A stretch of 22,904 nucleotides of DNA from DASQQQ01 sp036390995 (GTDB lineage Bacteria > Actinomycetota > UBA4738 > HRBIN12). Below, one piece after another: positions 13,522 through 21,204 of this stretch. The stretch is taken from positions 1 to 22,904 of the forward strand of contig DASWAT010000189.1 of assembly GCA_036390995.1 (NCBI GenBank), given 5' to 3'. The notes below the pieces were generated by a model. That model saw only the letters and a list, made by a program, of their open reading frames with translations. It was not told the origin of the DNA and searched no databases. The stretch's first letter is position 1. Each line of letters begins with the position of its first letter. Both the position numbers and the translations under genes were made by a program.

Positions 13522-14114
13522 CCGGCGACGTCGGTCCCGGCGCGCCGCCGGATCGGCTGGAGCACCGCGTCGTAGATCCGCTCGGTCGCGGCGGTCGCGG
13601 CACCGAGTGGGCTCCTGGCCGCACGCCACAGCACCATCGCCGCGCCGGCGCCCACGGCCGCGCCTCCGAGGACGTCGCCCGGGTAGTGGACGCCGGCGAT
13701 CACCCGGGACAGGCCGAGGGCGACGCCCAGCAGCACCAGGACGGCGCCGATCCGCGGACGCGCGTACCAGACCGCGACGGCCACGGCGAACGCCACGGCC
13801 GTGTGGTCGCTGGGGAACGACGCGTCGCCGCTGCGGGCCAGCAGGAGGTGGACGGGATGGCCGGCGTAGGGCCTGGCCCGATCCACGAGGTGGTTGAGGA
13901 CCTGGTTCACGCCGAGGGCCAGCAGTGCGGCGGCGGCCCCGGTGACGGCCGCCGTTCTGACCCGGTGGGGATCGTGCCCCGGGAACAGCCACAGCAACAC
14001 GAGCGCGGCGGGGAACACGAGAACCCCGTAGGTCGCGATGATCCGGACGATCGGATCCAACCCGTGCCCGTGGGCGGCGAGGCCGTTCAGGTCGCGGAAG
14101 AGACGTTCGTCCAT
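13518..14114 (-). CDS. PAP2-family phosphatase, undecaprenyl-pyrophosphatase-like
   Basis: This 198-aa membrane protein has the three PAP2 motifs. C1 ends in R81-P82 (VNQVLNHLVDRARPY) but has Asn at the usual lysine position (74). C2 is PSDHT at 101-105, and C3 is SRVIAGVHYPGD at 136-147 with R137, H143 and D147. The PSDH form and RARPY resemble BcrC-type enzymes that recycle undecaprenyl pyrophosphate at the outer membrane face. About six helices are visible, with catalytic motifs on the extracytoplasmic side. The ATG at 14114 was chosen because homology begins at MDERLFRDLNGLA. The frame stays open to 14219 but that part is non-coding in character. The divergent flippase next door fits a lipid-carrier role. 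Confidence 0.87.
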   Translation of the reverse strand: MDERLFRDLNGLAAHGHGLDPIVRIIATYGVLVFPAALVLLWLFPGHDPHRVRTAAVTGAAAALLALGVNQVLNHLVDRARPYAGHPVHLLLARSGDASFPSDHTAVAFAVAVAVWYARPRIGAVLVLLGVALGLSRVIAGVHYPGDVLGGAAVGAGAAMVLWRAARSPLGAATAATERIYDAVLQPIRRRAGTDVAG

Positions 14115-14180
14115 GCCGCCGTCGAGTGTGGCAGCTCCCGGTCCGAACCACCCTCGGAGCAGATGGAGATTCGTTGACGC

Positions 14181-14212
14181 GTGACGTCGCGTGGAGATCC
14201 CGTGACGGTCAC
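14181..14212. promoter_or_regulatory. Repeated GTGACG elements between PAP2 and flippase genes
   Basis: GTGACG occurs at 14181 and again at 14202, a 21-base spacing equal to two DNA turns. The second is part of GTGACGGTCAC (14202-14212), a perfect inverted repeat with a 1-base centre. The position, 30-60 bases upstream of the flippase GTG, would suit a regulator. A GATACT hexamer (14229-14234) 8 bases before the GTG could be the -10. Confidence 0.25.
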
Positions 14213-14242
14213 GGGGCACGGGGTCGTGGATACTAAGCGCCC

Positions 14243-15847
14243 GTGACCTCGCCGAACGATCCGACGGCCTCGCCCCCGCTCGATCCGACGCCGGACGGCC
14301 TGCCGCGGGCGGAGGGTGCGGCGCTGGGCGCCCTGCTCGGGGTGGGCGAAGGGGCGAAGGACCACCTCACGATCCTGTCGGGGACTGCCCAGAACATCGT
14401 GGGTCTGGCCGTGTTCGTCCTGGCGAGCTTCGGGATGAACATCGTGATCGCCCGCGCCTTCGGGGAGGAGGGCCGGCGCGTCCTCGGCCTCGTCACCCTG
14501 GCTACGCAGCTCGCGTTCGTGGTCGCCGGCGCCACGCGGTTCGGGATGGACATGGCCGCGGTGCGACGGGTCGCGATCGAGGTCGGCAAGGGGGAGCCCG
14601 GCCGGTCCCGGGCGGTGGTCCGGCTCGCGGTCGCGATCTCGGTGATCGTGTCGCTGGCCGTGGCCGCGGTGGCCTTCGCGCTGGCCGCGCCGATCGCCGG
14701 GGTGCTCAACGCGCCGACCGCGGCGCTCCGCGCGGCGGCGATCGCCCTGCCCTTCGTGGCCGTGGCGCAGGTGATCCTGGGGGGGAGCCGCGGCCTGAAG
14801 ATCATGCGGGACACGCTCGTCGCCTATTGGGTCGGCCAGCCGGTCTCGTGGATCGTCCTGTCCCTGATCGCGTGGACGTTCAGCAAGACCGTCACCGCGA
14901 CGGTGATCACGTACGGGGCGTCGTGGCTGGTCGCGACGATCGTCGCGTGGTTCCTGTGGCACCGCGACACGGCCCGGTTCGGCCACCTGCCGGCCGAACA
15001 GGGCGAGGTCCGGGCCCTCATGCGCTACGGCGCGCCGAGAGCCCCCGCCGCGCTCCTGTCGCAGGCGCTGTTCTACACGGACTTCTTCGTGCTCTCCGCG
15101 TACACGGAAGGACCCTCGCTCGGCGTCTACGCGGCCTCGGTGCGGGTGGCACAGGCCCTGGTCCTGTTCCTCACCGCCGTGAGCCACATGTTCAGCCCGT
15201 TCGTGGCGGACCTGCACGAGCGGGGTGAACGCGACCGCCTGAACGGCCTGTTCAAGGCGATCACGCGTTGGACGCTCGCCGGCACGATCCCGTTGCTGCT
15301 GCTGTTCATGGTGGCGCCGGGACCCGTGCTGCAGGTGTTCGGCGCGAAGTTCCAGACCGGGACGGCGTGGCTGCGGATCCTGCTGGTGGGGCAGATCGTG
15401 AACGTGTCGGTGGGTGCGGCCGGCTTCGTGCTGATCATGGCGGGTCGGACCGGATGGGACCTCGTCGTGTACGCGTCGTCGTTCGCGCTCGACCTCGGCC
15501 TGTCGCTCGTGCTGGTCCCTCGGTTCGGTCCCACGGGGGCGGCGGTGGCGCAGGCCACCACGCTGGCCCTGTCGAACGCCTTCCGGGTAGCCCTGGTGTG
15601 GCGGTTCGTCCGCATCCAGCCGTACGACCGGCATTACGCCCGCCTGGCCGTCCCGGCGGCCGTGGCCGGAGCCGCGATGGTGGCGGTCCACGCCGCGCTC
15701 GGGAACGGGCCGTGGCCGGTGGACCTGACCGGAACGGCCCTGGTCGGCGGGCTCGTGTACCTCGTGGCGCTGGTGACGGCCGGTCTGACGCCCACCGAGA
15801 AGGCCACCATCCTGCGCGTGCTTCGTCGCCGGCCGGCTTCGGTCTGA
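14243..15847 (+). CDS. Wzx-like polysaccharide flippase (MOP superfamily)
   Basis: This 534-aa integral membrane protein has 12-14 predicted helices in two related halves, the layout of lipid-linked oligosaccharide flippases (polysaccharide biosynthesis protein family, related to MATE and MurJ). Family-like features include the first helix SGTAQNIVGLAVFVLASFGM, an arm of charged loop (ARAFGEEGRRVLGLVTLATQ), YGAPRAPAALLSQALFYTDF mid-protein, and VFGAKFQTGTAWLRILLVGQ near the second half. The N-terminal 40 residues (rich in Asp/Pro) are cytoplasmic. Such proteins flip undecaprenyl-linked glycans across the membrane. No glycosyltransferases are adjacent, so the glycan is unknown. The GTG at 14243 has no Shine-Dalgarno sequence; GATACT lies 8 bases upstream. 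It is convergent with the LOG-like gene, with a 22-base gap. Confidence 0.88.
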   Translation: MTSPNDPTASPPLDPTPDGLPRAEGAALGALLGVGEGAKDHLTILSGTAQNIVGLAVFVLASFGMNIVIARAFGEEGRRVLGLVTLATQLAFVVAGATRFGMDMAAVRRVAIEVGKGEPGRSRAVVRLAVAISVIVSLAVAAVAFALAAPIAGVLNAPTAALRAAAIALPFVAVAQVILGGSRGLKIMRDTLVAYWVGQPVSWIVLSLIAWTFSKTVTATVITYGASWLVATIVAWFLWHRDTARFGHLPAEQGEVRALMRYGAPRAPAALLSQALFYTDFFVLSAYTEGPSLGVYAASVRVAQALVLFLTAVSHMFSPFVADLHERGERDRLNGLFKAITRWTLAGTIPLLLLFMVAPGPVLQVFGAKFQTGTAWLRILLVGQIVNVSVGAAGFVLIMAGRTGWDLVVYASSFALDLGLSLVLVPRFGPTGAAVAQATTLALSNAFRVALVWRFVRIQPYDRHYARLAVPAAVAGAAMVAVHAALGNGPWPVDLTGTALVGGLVYLVALVTAGLTPTEKATILRVLRRRPASV

Positions 15848-15869
15848 CCCCCGCCCGGCCGAGGAGCCT

Positions 15870-16349
15870 TCAGCGCGGGGTCAGGCCCAGGGCCACCGCG
15901 ACCGCCTCCTCGGGGTTCGCGGCCTGTACGATCGCCCGCACCGGCGCCCCCCGCTTCGACAGCTCCCAGGTGCCGAGCCCAACGACCGGGACCCCCGTCT
16001 TCAGCGCCAGGGCGATCTCGGACAGCGTGCCGAACTCACCTCCCACGGCGATGAGCACGTCGGCCGCTCGCACGACGAGTGCGTTCCGCGCCTCGCCCAG
16101 CCCGGTGGCGATGGCCACGGTGAGGTGCGAGCTGGCGGCCCCGCGGTCGGCCCCCGGCAGGATGCCGATCGACGTTCCTCCGGCGGACTCGGCGCCGCGC
16201 GCGGCCGCGTCCATGACCCCGCCGAGGCCGCCGCAGACCAGCACCGCGCCGGCCCGGGCGACGGCCCGGCCGATCTCCTCGGCCCACGCCGCCTCCTCGG
16301 CGGTGGGTTCGCCCGCACCGCACACCGCCACGTAGACGCGTTCCGTCAT
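15870..16349 (-). CDS. LOG/TIGR00725-type Rossmann-fold protein
   Basis: This 159-aa protein belongs to the SLOG group (TIGR00725, once annotated lysine decarboxylase). Visible motifs are VYVAVCGAGEPTAEEAAWAE at the N-terminus, CGGLGGVMDAAARGA at 39-53 and VGGEFGTLSEIALALKTG at 102-119, the PGGxGT-like nucleotide-binding loop (here GGEFGT). Related LOG enzymes cleave nucleotide monophosphates to bases or bind NAD-type ligands. The exact activity here is unknown and the loop differs from the classic PGGxGT. The ATG at 16349 overlaps the helicase stop by 4 bases (ATGA), so the two are translationally coupled. This makes it the third gene of the riboswitch operon. Confidence 0.85.
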   Translation of the reverse strand: MTERVYVAVCGAGEPTAEEAAWAEEIGRAVARAGAVLVCGGLGGVMDAAARGAESAGGTSIGILPGADRGAASSHLTVAIATGLGEARNALVVRAADVLIAVGGEFGTLSEIALALKTGVPVVGLGTWELSKRGAPVRAIVQAANPEEAVAVALGLTPR

Positions 16350-18604
16350 CCCCAGGACCTCCCGAGCATCCCCGCCAGCAGCGAGACGGCGCCGGCCTTG
16401 TCGAGCGGCTCGTTGCCGTTGCCGCACTTCGGCGACTGCACGCAACCCGGACAGCCCGTGCTGCAGGGGCACTGCCGCACCGTCTCGAGCGTGGCCTCGA
16501 GCAAGCGGGCCGCCGAGCGGAACCCCCGCTCGGCGATCCCCGCGCCACCCGGGTAGCCGTCGTAGACGAAGATCGCGCACGCGTCGGTGTCCGGGTGGTA
16601 CGCCGTGGACACGCCGCCGACGTCCCACCGGTCGCACGTGGCCACCAGCGGCAGCAGGCCGATCGCGGCGTGCTCGGCGGCGTGTGCCGCACCGGGCAGC
16701 TGTGCAGCGGCGACCGCCGCCCGCTCGACCACGTCGCCGGGGATGGCCCACCACACGGCCTTCGTCTCCAGCGTCTGCGGAGGGAGCGCGAGCGGCACGA
16801 CCTCGAGGGTCTCGCCGGTGGCCACGAGCTTGCGGACGTAGCCGACGACCTGGTTCGTGACCCGGACGGTCCCGTAGAAGGTCGGCACGTCGCCGGTGAT
16901 GGTCTCCTCGAGCACGTCGACGACCTCGATGTCGGTGGTGTCTCGGGACTGCGTGTAGAAGTCCGGATCCGAGCGGCTCACCACCGCCACGCGGTTCACG
17001 AGGTCGAGCTCGTGCACCTCGAACTGCTCGCCCTGGTGCAGGTACACGGCTCCCGGGTGCACGTGGTAGTAGGCGCGCGACTCGTCCACGGTGCCGAGCA
17101 GCTCGCCGGTCTCCTCGATGACGATCTGGAACAGATGGCCCGACGCGCTGCGGATGTCGACCGCCCGGTGGGGCGACTCGCGGCCGGCGTGATGCAAGAG
17201 CCCGCGGCGGCGGACCAGCTCGCCGCGCTCCTGCAGCCGTTCCGCGGCGGCGGCGGCGTCCGGCCCGAAGAAGGCGAGCTCCTCGTCGGCCAGCGGGAGC
17301 TCGCGCGCGGCGCACCGCAGATGCGGCTCCAGCACGAAGGGGTTCTGTGGGTCGATCACCGCGGCCTCGGGCGGCTTGTCGAACAGGTCGGCGGGGTGCG
17401 TGACGAGGTACTGGTCCAGCGGATCGTCCTGCGCCACGAGGACGGCGAGGGACCCGCCGGCGCGCCGTCCGGCCCGGCCGGCCTGCTGCCACATGGACGC
17501 CCGGGTCCCGGGATACCCCACGAGGATCGCGGCATCGAGCGAGCCGATGTCGATCCCGAGCTCGAGTGCGTTCGTGGAGGCCACGGCGAGCAGCTCGTCG
17601 CCCGCGAGCTGCCGCTCCAGCTCGCGCCGGTCCTCGGCGAGGTAGCCGGCCCGGTAGGACTTCACCTTGCCCCGCAGGTCCGCCGGCAGCTCGCGCCGCG
17701 CGAACTCGGCCAGCAGCTCGGCGGCTCGCCGCGACCGCGTGAAGCCGATCGACTTCACGCCCTCCTCGGCCATCCTGGCCATGAGCGACGAGGCGTCGGT
17801 GAGCGCGCTCCGGCGAGCCCCGGACTCCTCGTCGATCACCGGCGGGTTCCAGAGGGCGAAGACCTTCTGCCCGGCCGGGGAGGCGTCCTCGGTCACCGCG
17901 TCGAACGGGATCCCCACCAGCCGTTCGGCCAGCTCCGCCGGGTTGCCCATGGTCGCGCTCGCCAGGACGAACCGGGGGTCGCCGCCGTAGTGGGCCACCA
18001 GCCGGCGGAGACGCCGCAGGACCATCGACACGTGCGAACCGAACACACCCCGGCACACGTGGGCCTCGTCCACCACCACGAGGGAGAGGCGCAGGAAGAA
18101 GTCCGCCCATCGCGGATGGTCGGGGAGCATGCTCGCGTGCAGCATGTCCGGGTTCGACAGGACGAGGTTCGCGTTCTTGCGGATCATCGGTCGCTCGGCC
18201 CTCGGCGTGTCGCCGTCGAAGACGGCCGCCTTCAGTTGCGGCAGCCGCAGCTCGCGGATCTGTCGGAGCTGATCGCGGGCGAGCGCCTTCGTGGGGAACA
18301 GGCACAGGGCCGTGTGCTTGGGATCGGACAGCGCGTCGGCGGCGAACGCGAGGTCGTACACGAGCGTCTTGCCGCTCGCGGTGCCGGTGGCGATCACCAC
18401 GTCGCGGCCCGCGCGCACGCGCTCGAACGCGTCGAGCTGATGGGGGTACAGGCCCTTCACCCCGACCAGGCCGAGTCGGTCGACCAGCAGCTCGGGCAGG
18501 TCCCGGGGGAAGGGGAGTGGGTCGTTCGGGCGCGCGGCGATCTCTCGGACGTGCACGAGCGACTCCTCGGCGCCGACGGCTTCGAGGAACGCGTGGGGAT
18601 CCAC
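16346..18604 (-). CDS. MrfA-like DEAD/DEAH-box helicase with C-terminal zinc-binding region
   Basis: This 752-aa superfamily-2 helicase has motif Q/GLYPHQ at about 51-56, Walker A TGTASGKT at 73-80, DEAH at 179-182, motif III SAT at 216-218 and QQAGRAGR at 373-380. The C-terminal DUF1998-type region ends with a cysteine cluster CPCSTGCPGCVQSPKC (C712, C714, C718, C721, C727). This arrangement is that of MrfA (formerly YprA), a 3'-5' DNA helicase in a mitomycin-C damage repair pathway in Bacillus, and it has relatives in archaea and fungi (Hrq1). The repair role here is inferred from that family. The GTG at 18604 lacks a Shine-Dalgarno sequence, but TACCAT lies 7 bases upstream. The exchanger gene ends 39 bases upstream; the LOG-like gene overlaps its stop. 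Confidence 0.9.
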   Translation of the reverse strand: MDPHAFLEAVGAEESLVHVREIAARPNDPLPFPRDLPELLVDRLGLVGVKGLYPHQLDAFERVRAGRDVVIATGTASGKTLVYDLAFAADALSDPKHTALCLFPTKALARDQLRQIRELRLPQLKAAVFDGDTPRAERPMIRKNANLVLSNPDMLHASMLPDHPRWADFFLRLSLVVVDEAHVCRGVFGSHVSMVLRRLRRLVAHYGGDPRFVLASATMGNPAELAERLVGIPFDAVTEDASPAGQKVFALWNPPVIDEESGARRSALTDASSLMARMAEEGVKSIGFTRSRRAAELLAEFARRELPADLRGKVKSYRAGYLAEDRRELERQLAGDELLAVASTNALELGIDIGSLDAAILVGYPGTRASMWQQAGRAGRRAGGSLAVLVAQDDPLDQYLVTHPADLFDKPPEAAVIDPQNPFVLEPHLRCAARELPLADEELAFFGPDAAAAAERLQERGELVRRRGLLHHAGRESPHRAVDIRSASGHLFQIVIEETGELLGTVDESRAYYHVHPGAVYLHQGEQFEVHELDLVNRVAVVSRSDPDFYTQSRDTTDIEVVDVLEETITGDVPTFYGTVRVTNQVVGYVRKLVATGETLEVVPLALPPQTLETKAVWWAIPGDVVERAAVAAAQLPGAAHAAEHAAIGLLPLVATCDRWDVGGVSTAYHPDTDACAIFVYDGYPGGAGIAERGFRSAARLLEATLETVRQCPCSTGCPGCVQSPKCGNGNEPLDKAGAVSLLAGMLGRSWG

Positions 18605-18611
18605 GAACGCG

Positions 18612-18617
18612 ATGGTA
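18612..18617 (-). promoter_or_regulatory. Candidate -10 for a separate leaderless helicase transcript
   Basis: On the minus strand TACCAT ends 7 bases before the GTG at 18604, inside the 39-base gap after the exchanger stop. It resembles the element at 5638-5643. If used, the helicase could be expressed independently of the upstream riboswitch. Confidence 0.35.
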
Positions 18618-18643
18618 CCGGCCGGGCGCGTGACGGCGCCCGG

Positions 18644-19954
18644 TCAGTCCTTCGTGAGGTGGTGGTACGGCGTGCGCAGCCCGTCGCGGATCAGCTGCGG
18701 CAGCCGTTCCCGATCCTTCGCGAAGATCACCGTGCCGAGCACGAGATACGTCACGCCGACGATGACGAGCTCCTTGCCGCCGAAGGAGGACGGCACGATC
18801 GCGCCGATCACGAACTGGGCCCAGAACAGCCCGAACAGGAGCGTGGCCTCCCGGGTGGAGATCGAAAGCGTGGCCAGCACCGCGAGCCCGAAGAACGACT
18901 GGGCCGCGGTGAGGAACAGCTCCTCGCGCTGATGGGGATCGATCGGGAGACCGTGGAATCCGCCCACGCCGATCGCGAACACGATCGGCAGTGTCCCGAC
19001 GAGGAGCGTCCACTGGTTCACCTTCGAGGACACGAGCGTGCCCAGGCCGGCGTTCGTGTTCAGACGCCAGGCGTACAGGCCGGCCACGAGGAGCTCCGGC
19101 GCCTCGGACGCGAGCGGGGCCAGCCACTGGACCAGGAGGAACTGGCTGATGCCGAAGTCGCGGCCGGTGGCGACCAGCGCCTCGGCGAAGTGCTCGGCCG
19201 TGAGCAGGATCACCACCGCGGAGAACACGAACATCGCGACCACCGAGGCACGCCGGCCTCGCTTCGAGAAGGTGCCGAGGTACCTCGCGGGGCCCACGAG
19301 GTGGGGCTCCTCGGCCGGGGCGCGAGAGATCCGCCACGTGTAGGCCACGAAGATGCCCACGAGGATCAACGAGTCCCACAGCGTCACGGAGTGTTTCAGC
19401 GGGAGCGTGAGCGAGTACACCGTCGCCAGGCCGAGGAAGGCGACCTCCACGGAGTGTTCGCGGGACAAGACGACCTCGCGCTCGGGCAGACGGCGTGCCC
19501 GCCAGCGGGACCAGGCGATGAACACGACCATCGACCAGCCGATCCCGATCAGCAGCCGGTTCGCGCCGGTCATGTTCGCCAGGGCGAGCGAGCACGCGGC
19601 CTCGACGCTGCTCCCCGGCGGCTTGCAGGCGGCGCCGTAGGCCTGGACGGCGTTCCCGCCCTTCAGCGCGAACACCATGTCCACGGCGTACTCGGGCAGG
19701 ACCGCGATGAACGCGAGGAGCGCGATGGCCAGTCCGGCCGAGATGTCGAGCTGTGCGACCTCGGCCGCCCACGACAGCAGGAAGGCGGCGCCGACGATGG
19801 CGACGCCGAACAGCAGCGCCTGGAGCGGATCGGGCGGGTGGGCCCCCGAGAAGCGAAGGACGAGTCCGGGAAGGGTAAGGCCGACCGCGATCCCGATCGA
19901 GATGCGCTGACGCGTGGGGTGCACGTCCCGGAGCTCGTCCTTCAGCCTGGTCAC
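18644..19954 (-). CDS. CaCA-family cation exchanger under a Mn2+ riboswitch
   Basis: This 436-aa protein has about 10-11 membrane helices and the two inverted CaCA repeats. Alpha-1 is AVLPEYAVDMVFAL at about 84-97 (E88) with ALANMTGANRLL at 124-135. Alpha-2 is APLASEAPELLVAG at 279-292 (E287) with LVSSKVNQWTL at 307-317. The pair of PE-containing acidic sites is the ion-binding feature of this superfamily, which includes Na+/Ca2+ and H+/cation exchangers. The yybP-ykoY riboswitch upstream senses Mn2+ in known cases and turns on export or related proteins, so Mn2+ efflux is a reasonable inferred role. Selectivity cannot be read from sequence. The GTG at 19954 has GAGGAGG five bases upstream. 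The gene is first in an operon with the helicase. Confidence 0.88.
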   Translation of the reverse strand: MTRLKDELRDVHPTRQRISIGIAVGLTLPGLVLRFSGAHPPDPLQALLFGVAIVGAAFLLSWAAEVAQLDISAGLAIALLAFIAVLPEYAVDMVFALKGGNAVQAYGAACKPPGSSVEAACSLALANMTGANRLLIGIGWSMVVFIAWSRWRARRLPEREVVLSREHSVEVAFLGLATVYSLTLPLKHSVTLWDSLILVGIFVAYTWRISRAPAEEPHLVGPARYLGTFSKRGRRASVVAMFVFSAVVILLTAEHFAEALVATGRDFGISQFLLVQWLAPLASEAPELLVAGLYAWRLNTNAGLGTLVSSKVNQWTLLVGTLPIVFAIGVGGFHGLPIDPHQREELFLTAAQSFFGLAVLATLSISTREATLLFGLFWAQFVIGAIVPSSFGGKELVIVGVTYLVLGTVIFAKDRERLPQLIRDGLRTPYHHLTKD

Positions 19955-19959
19955 GCAGG

Positions 19960-19966
19960 CCTCCTC
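19960..19966 (-). promoter_or_regulatory. Ribosome binding site that may be masked by the riboswitch
   Basis: GAGGAGG lies five bases before the exchanger GTG. Its GAGGAG core is exactly complementary to CUCCUC in the apical part of the aptamer stem (minus strand of 20008-20013). A six-base pairing could therefore hide the site. Confidence 0.4.
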
Positions 19967-19977
19967 AGCCCGTCAGT

Positions 19978-20083
19978 CGCCAGCCGAAGGTCTCGTCCCC
20001 GCGCCGCGAGGAGCCCGCCGGGCCGCGGCGCGGCCGTGGTGACGACGGAGCTCGCTTCGGACTACTCCCCTTCGAGCCCGGCG
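19978..20083 (-). ncRNA. yybP-ykoY manganese riboswitch
   Basis: On the minus strand the conserved parts of this Mn2+-sensing aptamer appear in order: AAGGGGAGUAG (plus-strand CTACTCCCC at 20062-20070), GUCGUCACCACGG (20034-20046 region) and CGAGACCUU (19987-19995). They match the family consensus (GGGGAGUAG, GUCGUCAnnACGG, GCGAGACCUU) almost exactly. A perfect 9-bp stem (20025-20033 with 19999-20007) forms the long arm between the second and third blocks. A closing P1 helix can pair CGCCGG (20078-20083) with CUGGCG (19978-19983), including one G-U pair. It sits 23 bases before the start of a CaCA exchanger gene, a typical target. The switching mechanism may be translational because the Shine-Dalgarno sequence lies 11 bases after the aptamer. 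The ends are approximate. Confidence 0.88.
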
Positions 20084-20141
20084 AGCGTAGCAGACGCCCG
20101 GCTCGGACGAGCCGCGCCGCCGTGTGGGAGGATGCCGCCCC

Positions 20142-21176
20142 GTGGAGTGGCCCGAGCTCGTCGCCTCGCTGTTCGTCATCCTCGGCGGGGCGGAGCTGTT
20201 CACGAACGGGGTCGAGTGGATCGGGGAGGGGTTCGGGCTCTCCGAGGGGGCGGTGGGAAGCGTCCTGGCCGCCGTCGGAACGGCCCTGCCCGAGACGCTG
20301 CTGCCGTTGATCGCGATCCTGTCCGGCCATGCGTCCGGTGAGGAGATCGGCATCGGGGCGATCCTCGGAGCGCCGCTCATGCTGACGACGCTCGCGATGT
20401 TCGTGATCGCGGTCGCGGTGTTCGGCTACTCACGGGCGAACGGTCGGAGCCTCGAGCTGAAGGGGAACGCGGCCGTGCTGCGCCAGGACCTCGGCTACTT
20501 CCTCGCGATGTACGCGCTGGCGATGGTGGCCGGGCTCGTCCACGTCCGTCCGCTGCACTGGGGCTTGTCCGTGATCCTCGTGGTGGGCTACGTGTTCTAT
20601 GTCCGGCGTCATTTCCGGGCATCCCCCGACCCCGAGACGCAGACCGAGGCTCAAGGGGAGGTCAAGCCGCTGTACGTGTGGTCGTGGCTCCGGCGCCTCC
20701 GGCCCTCGCTCCCGTCCTGGTCGAAACGGTCGTCGGAATGGCCGAGCTTCGTCCAGGTCGCCCTGGCGCTCGGGCTCATCATCGGCGGCGCCCGGCTGTT
20801 CGTCTTCGCGGTCGACGTGATCGGCGGCCGGTTCCACGTCTCGCACCTGGTGTTCGCGCTGCTCGTCGCGCCGCTCGCCACCGAGCTGCCCGAGAAGTTC
20901 AACAGCGTGCTGTGGGTTCGGCGGGGGAAGGACACGCTTGCGCTCGGAAACATGACCGGTGCGATGGTGTTCCAGTCCTCGTTCCCGGTGACGGTGGGGC
21001 TGCTGCTCACACCGTGGGACCTGGCGCACGAGGCGCTCGTGGCGGCGGCGATCGCGCTGGCGGCGGGGTCGCTGCTGTACGCCACGATCCGCATGCGAAG
21101 GCGGTTCACGGCTCCGCTGCTGTTGATCCAGGGGGCGTTCTACGTGGCGTACGTCACCTACGTGCTCACGCGCTGA
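20142..21176 (+). CDS. Second CaCA-family cation exchanger
   Basis: Read from the GTG at 20142 this is a 344-aa membrane protein with about 10 helices and both CaCA repeats. Alpha-1 is AVGTALPETLLPLIAIL at about 44-60 (E51), followed by GIGAILGAPLML. Alpha-2 is VAPLATELPEKFNSVLWV at 242-259 (E251), followed by GNMTGAMVFQSSFPV. This is the acidic-site signature of Na+/Ca2+ or H+/cation exchangers. The length matches the compact bacterial type, shorter than the exchanger at 18644. The two share only the family motifs, so they look like distinct subfamilies rather than a recent duplication. The start is set by GGGAGG at 20126-20131; the in-frame GTG at 20124 overlaps that site. It is divergent from the riboswitch operon; the riboswitch does not precede this gene. 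Confidence 0.88.
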   Translation: MEWPELVASLFVILGGAELFTNGVEWIGEGFGLSEGAVGSVLAAVGTALPETLLPLIAILSGHASGEEIGIGAILGAPLMLTTLAMFVIAVAVFGYSRANGRSLELKGNAAVLRQDLGYFLAMYALAMVAGLVHVRPLHWGLSVILVVGYVFYVRRHFRASPDPETQTEAQGEVKPLYVWSWLRRLRPSLPSWSKRSSEWPSFVQVALALGLIIGGARLFVFAVDVIGGRFHVSHLVFALLVAPLATELPEKFNSVLWVRRGKDTLALGNMTGAMVFQSSFPVTVGLLLTPWDLAHEALVAAAIALAAGSLLYATIRMRRRFTAPLLLIQGAFYVAYVTYVLTR

Positions 21177-21204
21177 CCGGACGCCGGGCGCCGCGCGGCC
21201 TCGC

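Noticed and set aside
15870..19772. 1300-codon minus-strand frame that ends as the LOG-like protein
   Set aside because: Only the last 159 codons, from the ATG at 16349, are protein-like. The rest is out of frame with the helicase and exchanger.
20084..20092. TGCTACGCT extended -10-like element just upstream of the riboswitch
   Set aside because: The expected transcription start would fall at about 20077, cutting into the 5' side of the P1 helix, and no -35 is seen. The true promoter may lie further upstream.
16595..20341. Very long plus-strand open frame opposite the helicase and exchanger
   Set aside because: It is the antisense of two well-supported membrane/helicase genes and even crosses the riboswitch; composition is not protein-like.
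18644..21176. Recent tandem duplication of the exchangers
   Set aside because: Similarity is limited to the alpha-repeat motifs; length, topology details and sequence differ widely, and the genes are divergent rather than in tandem.
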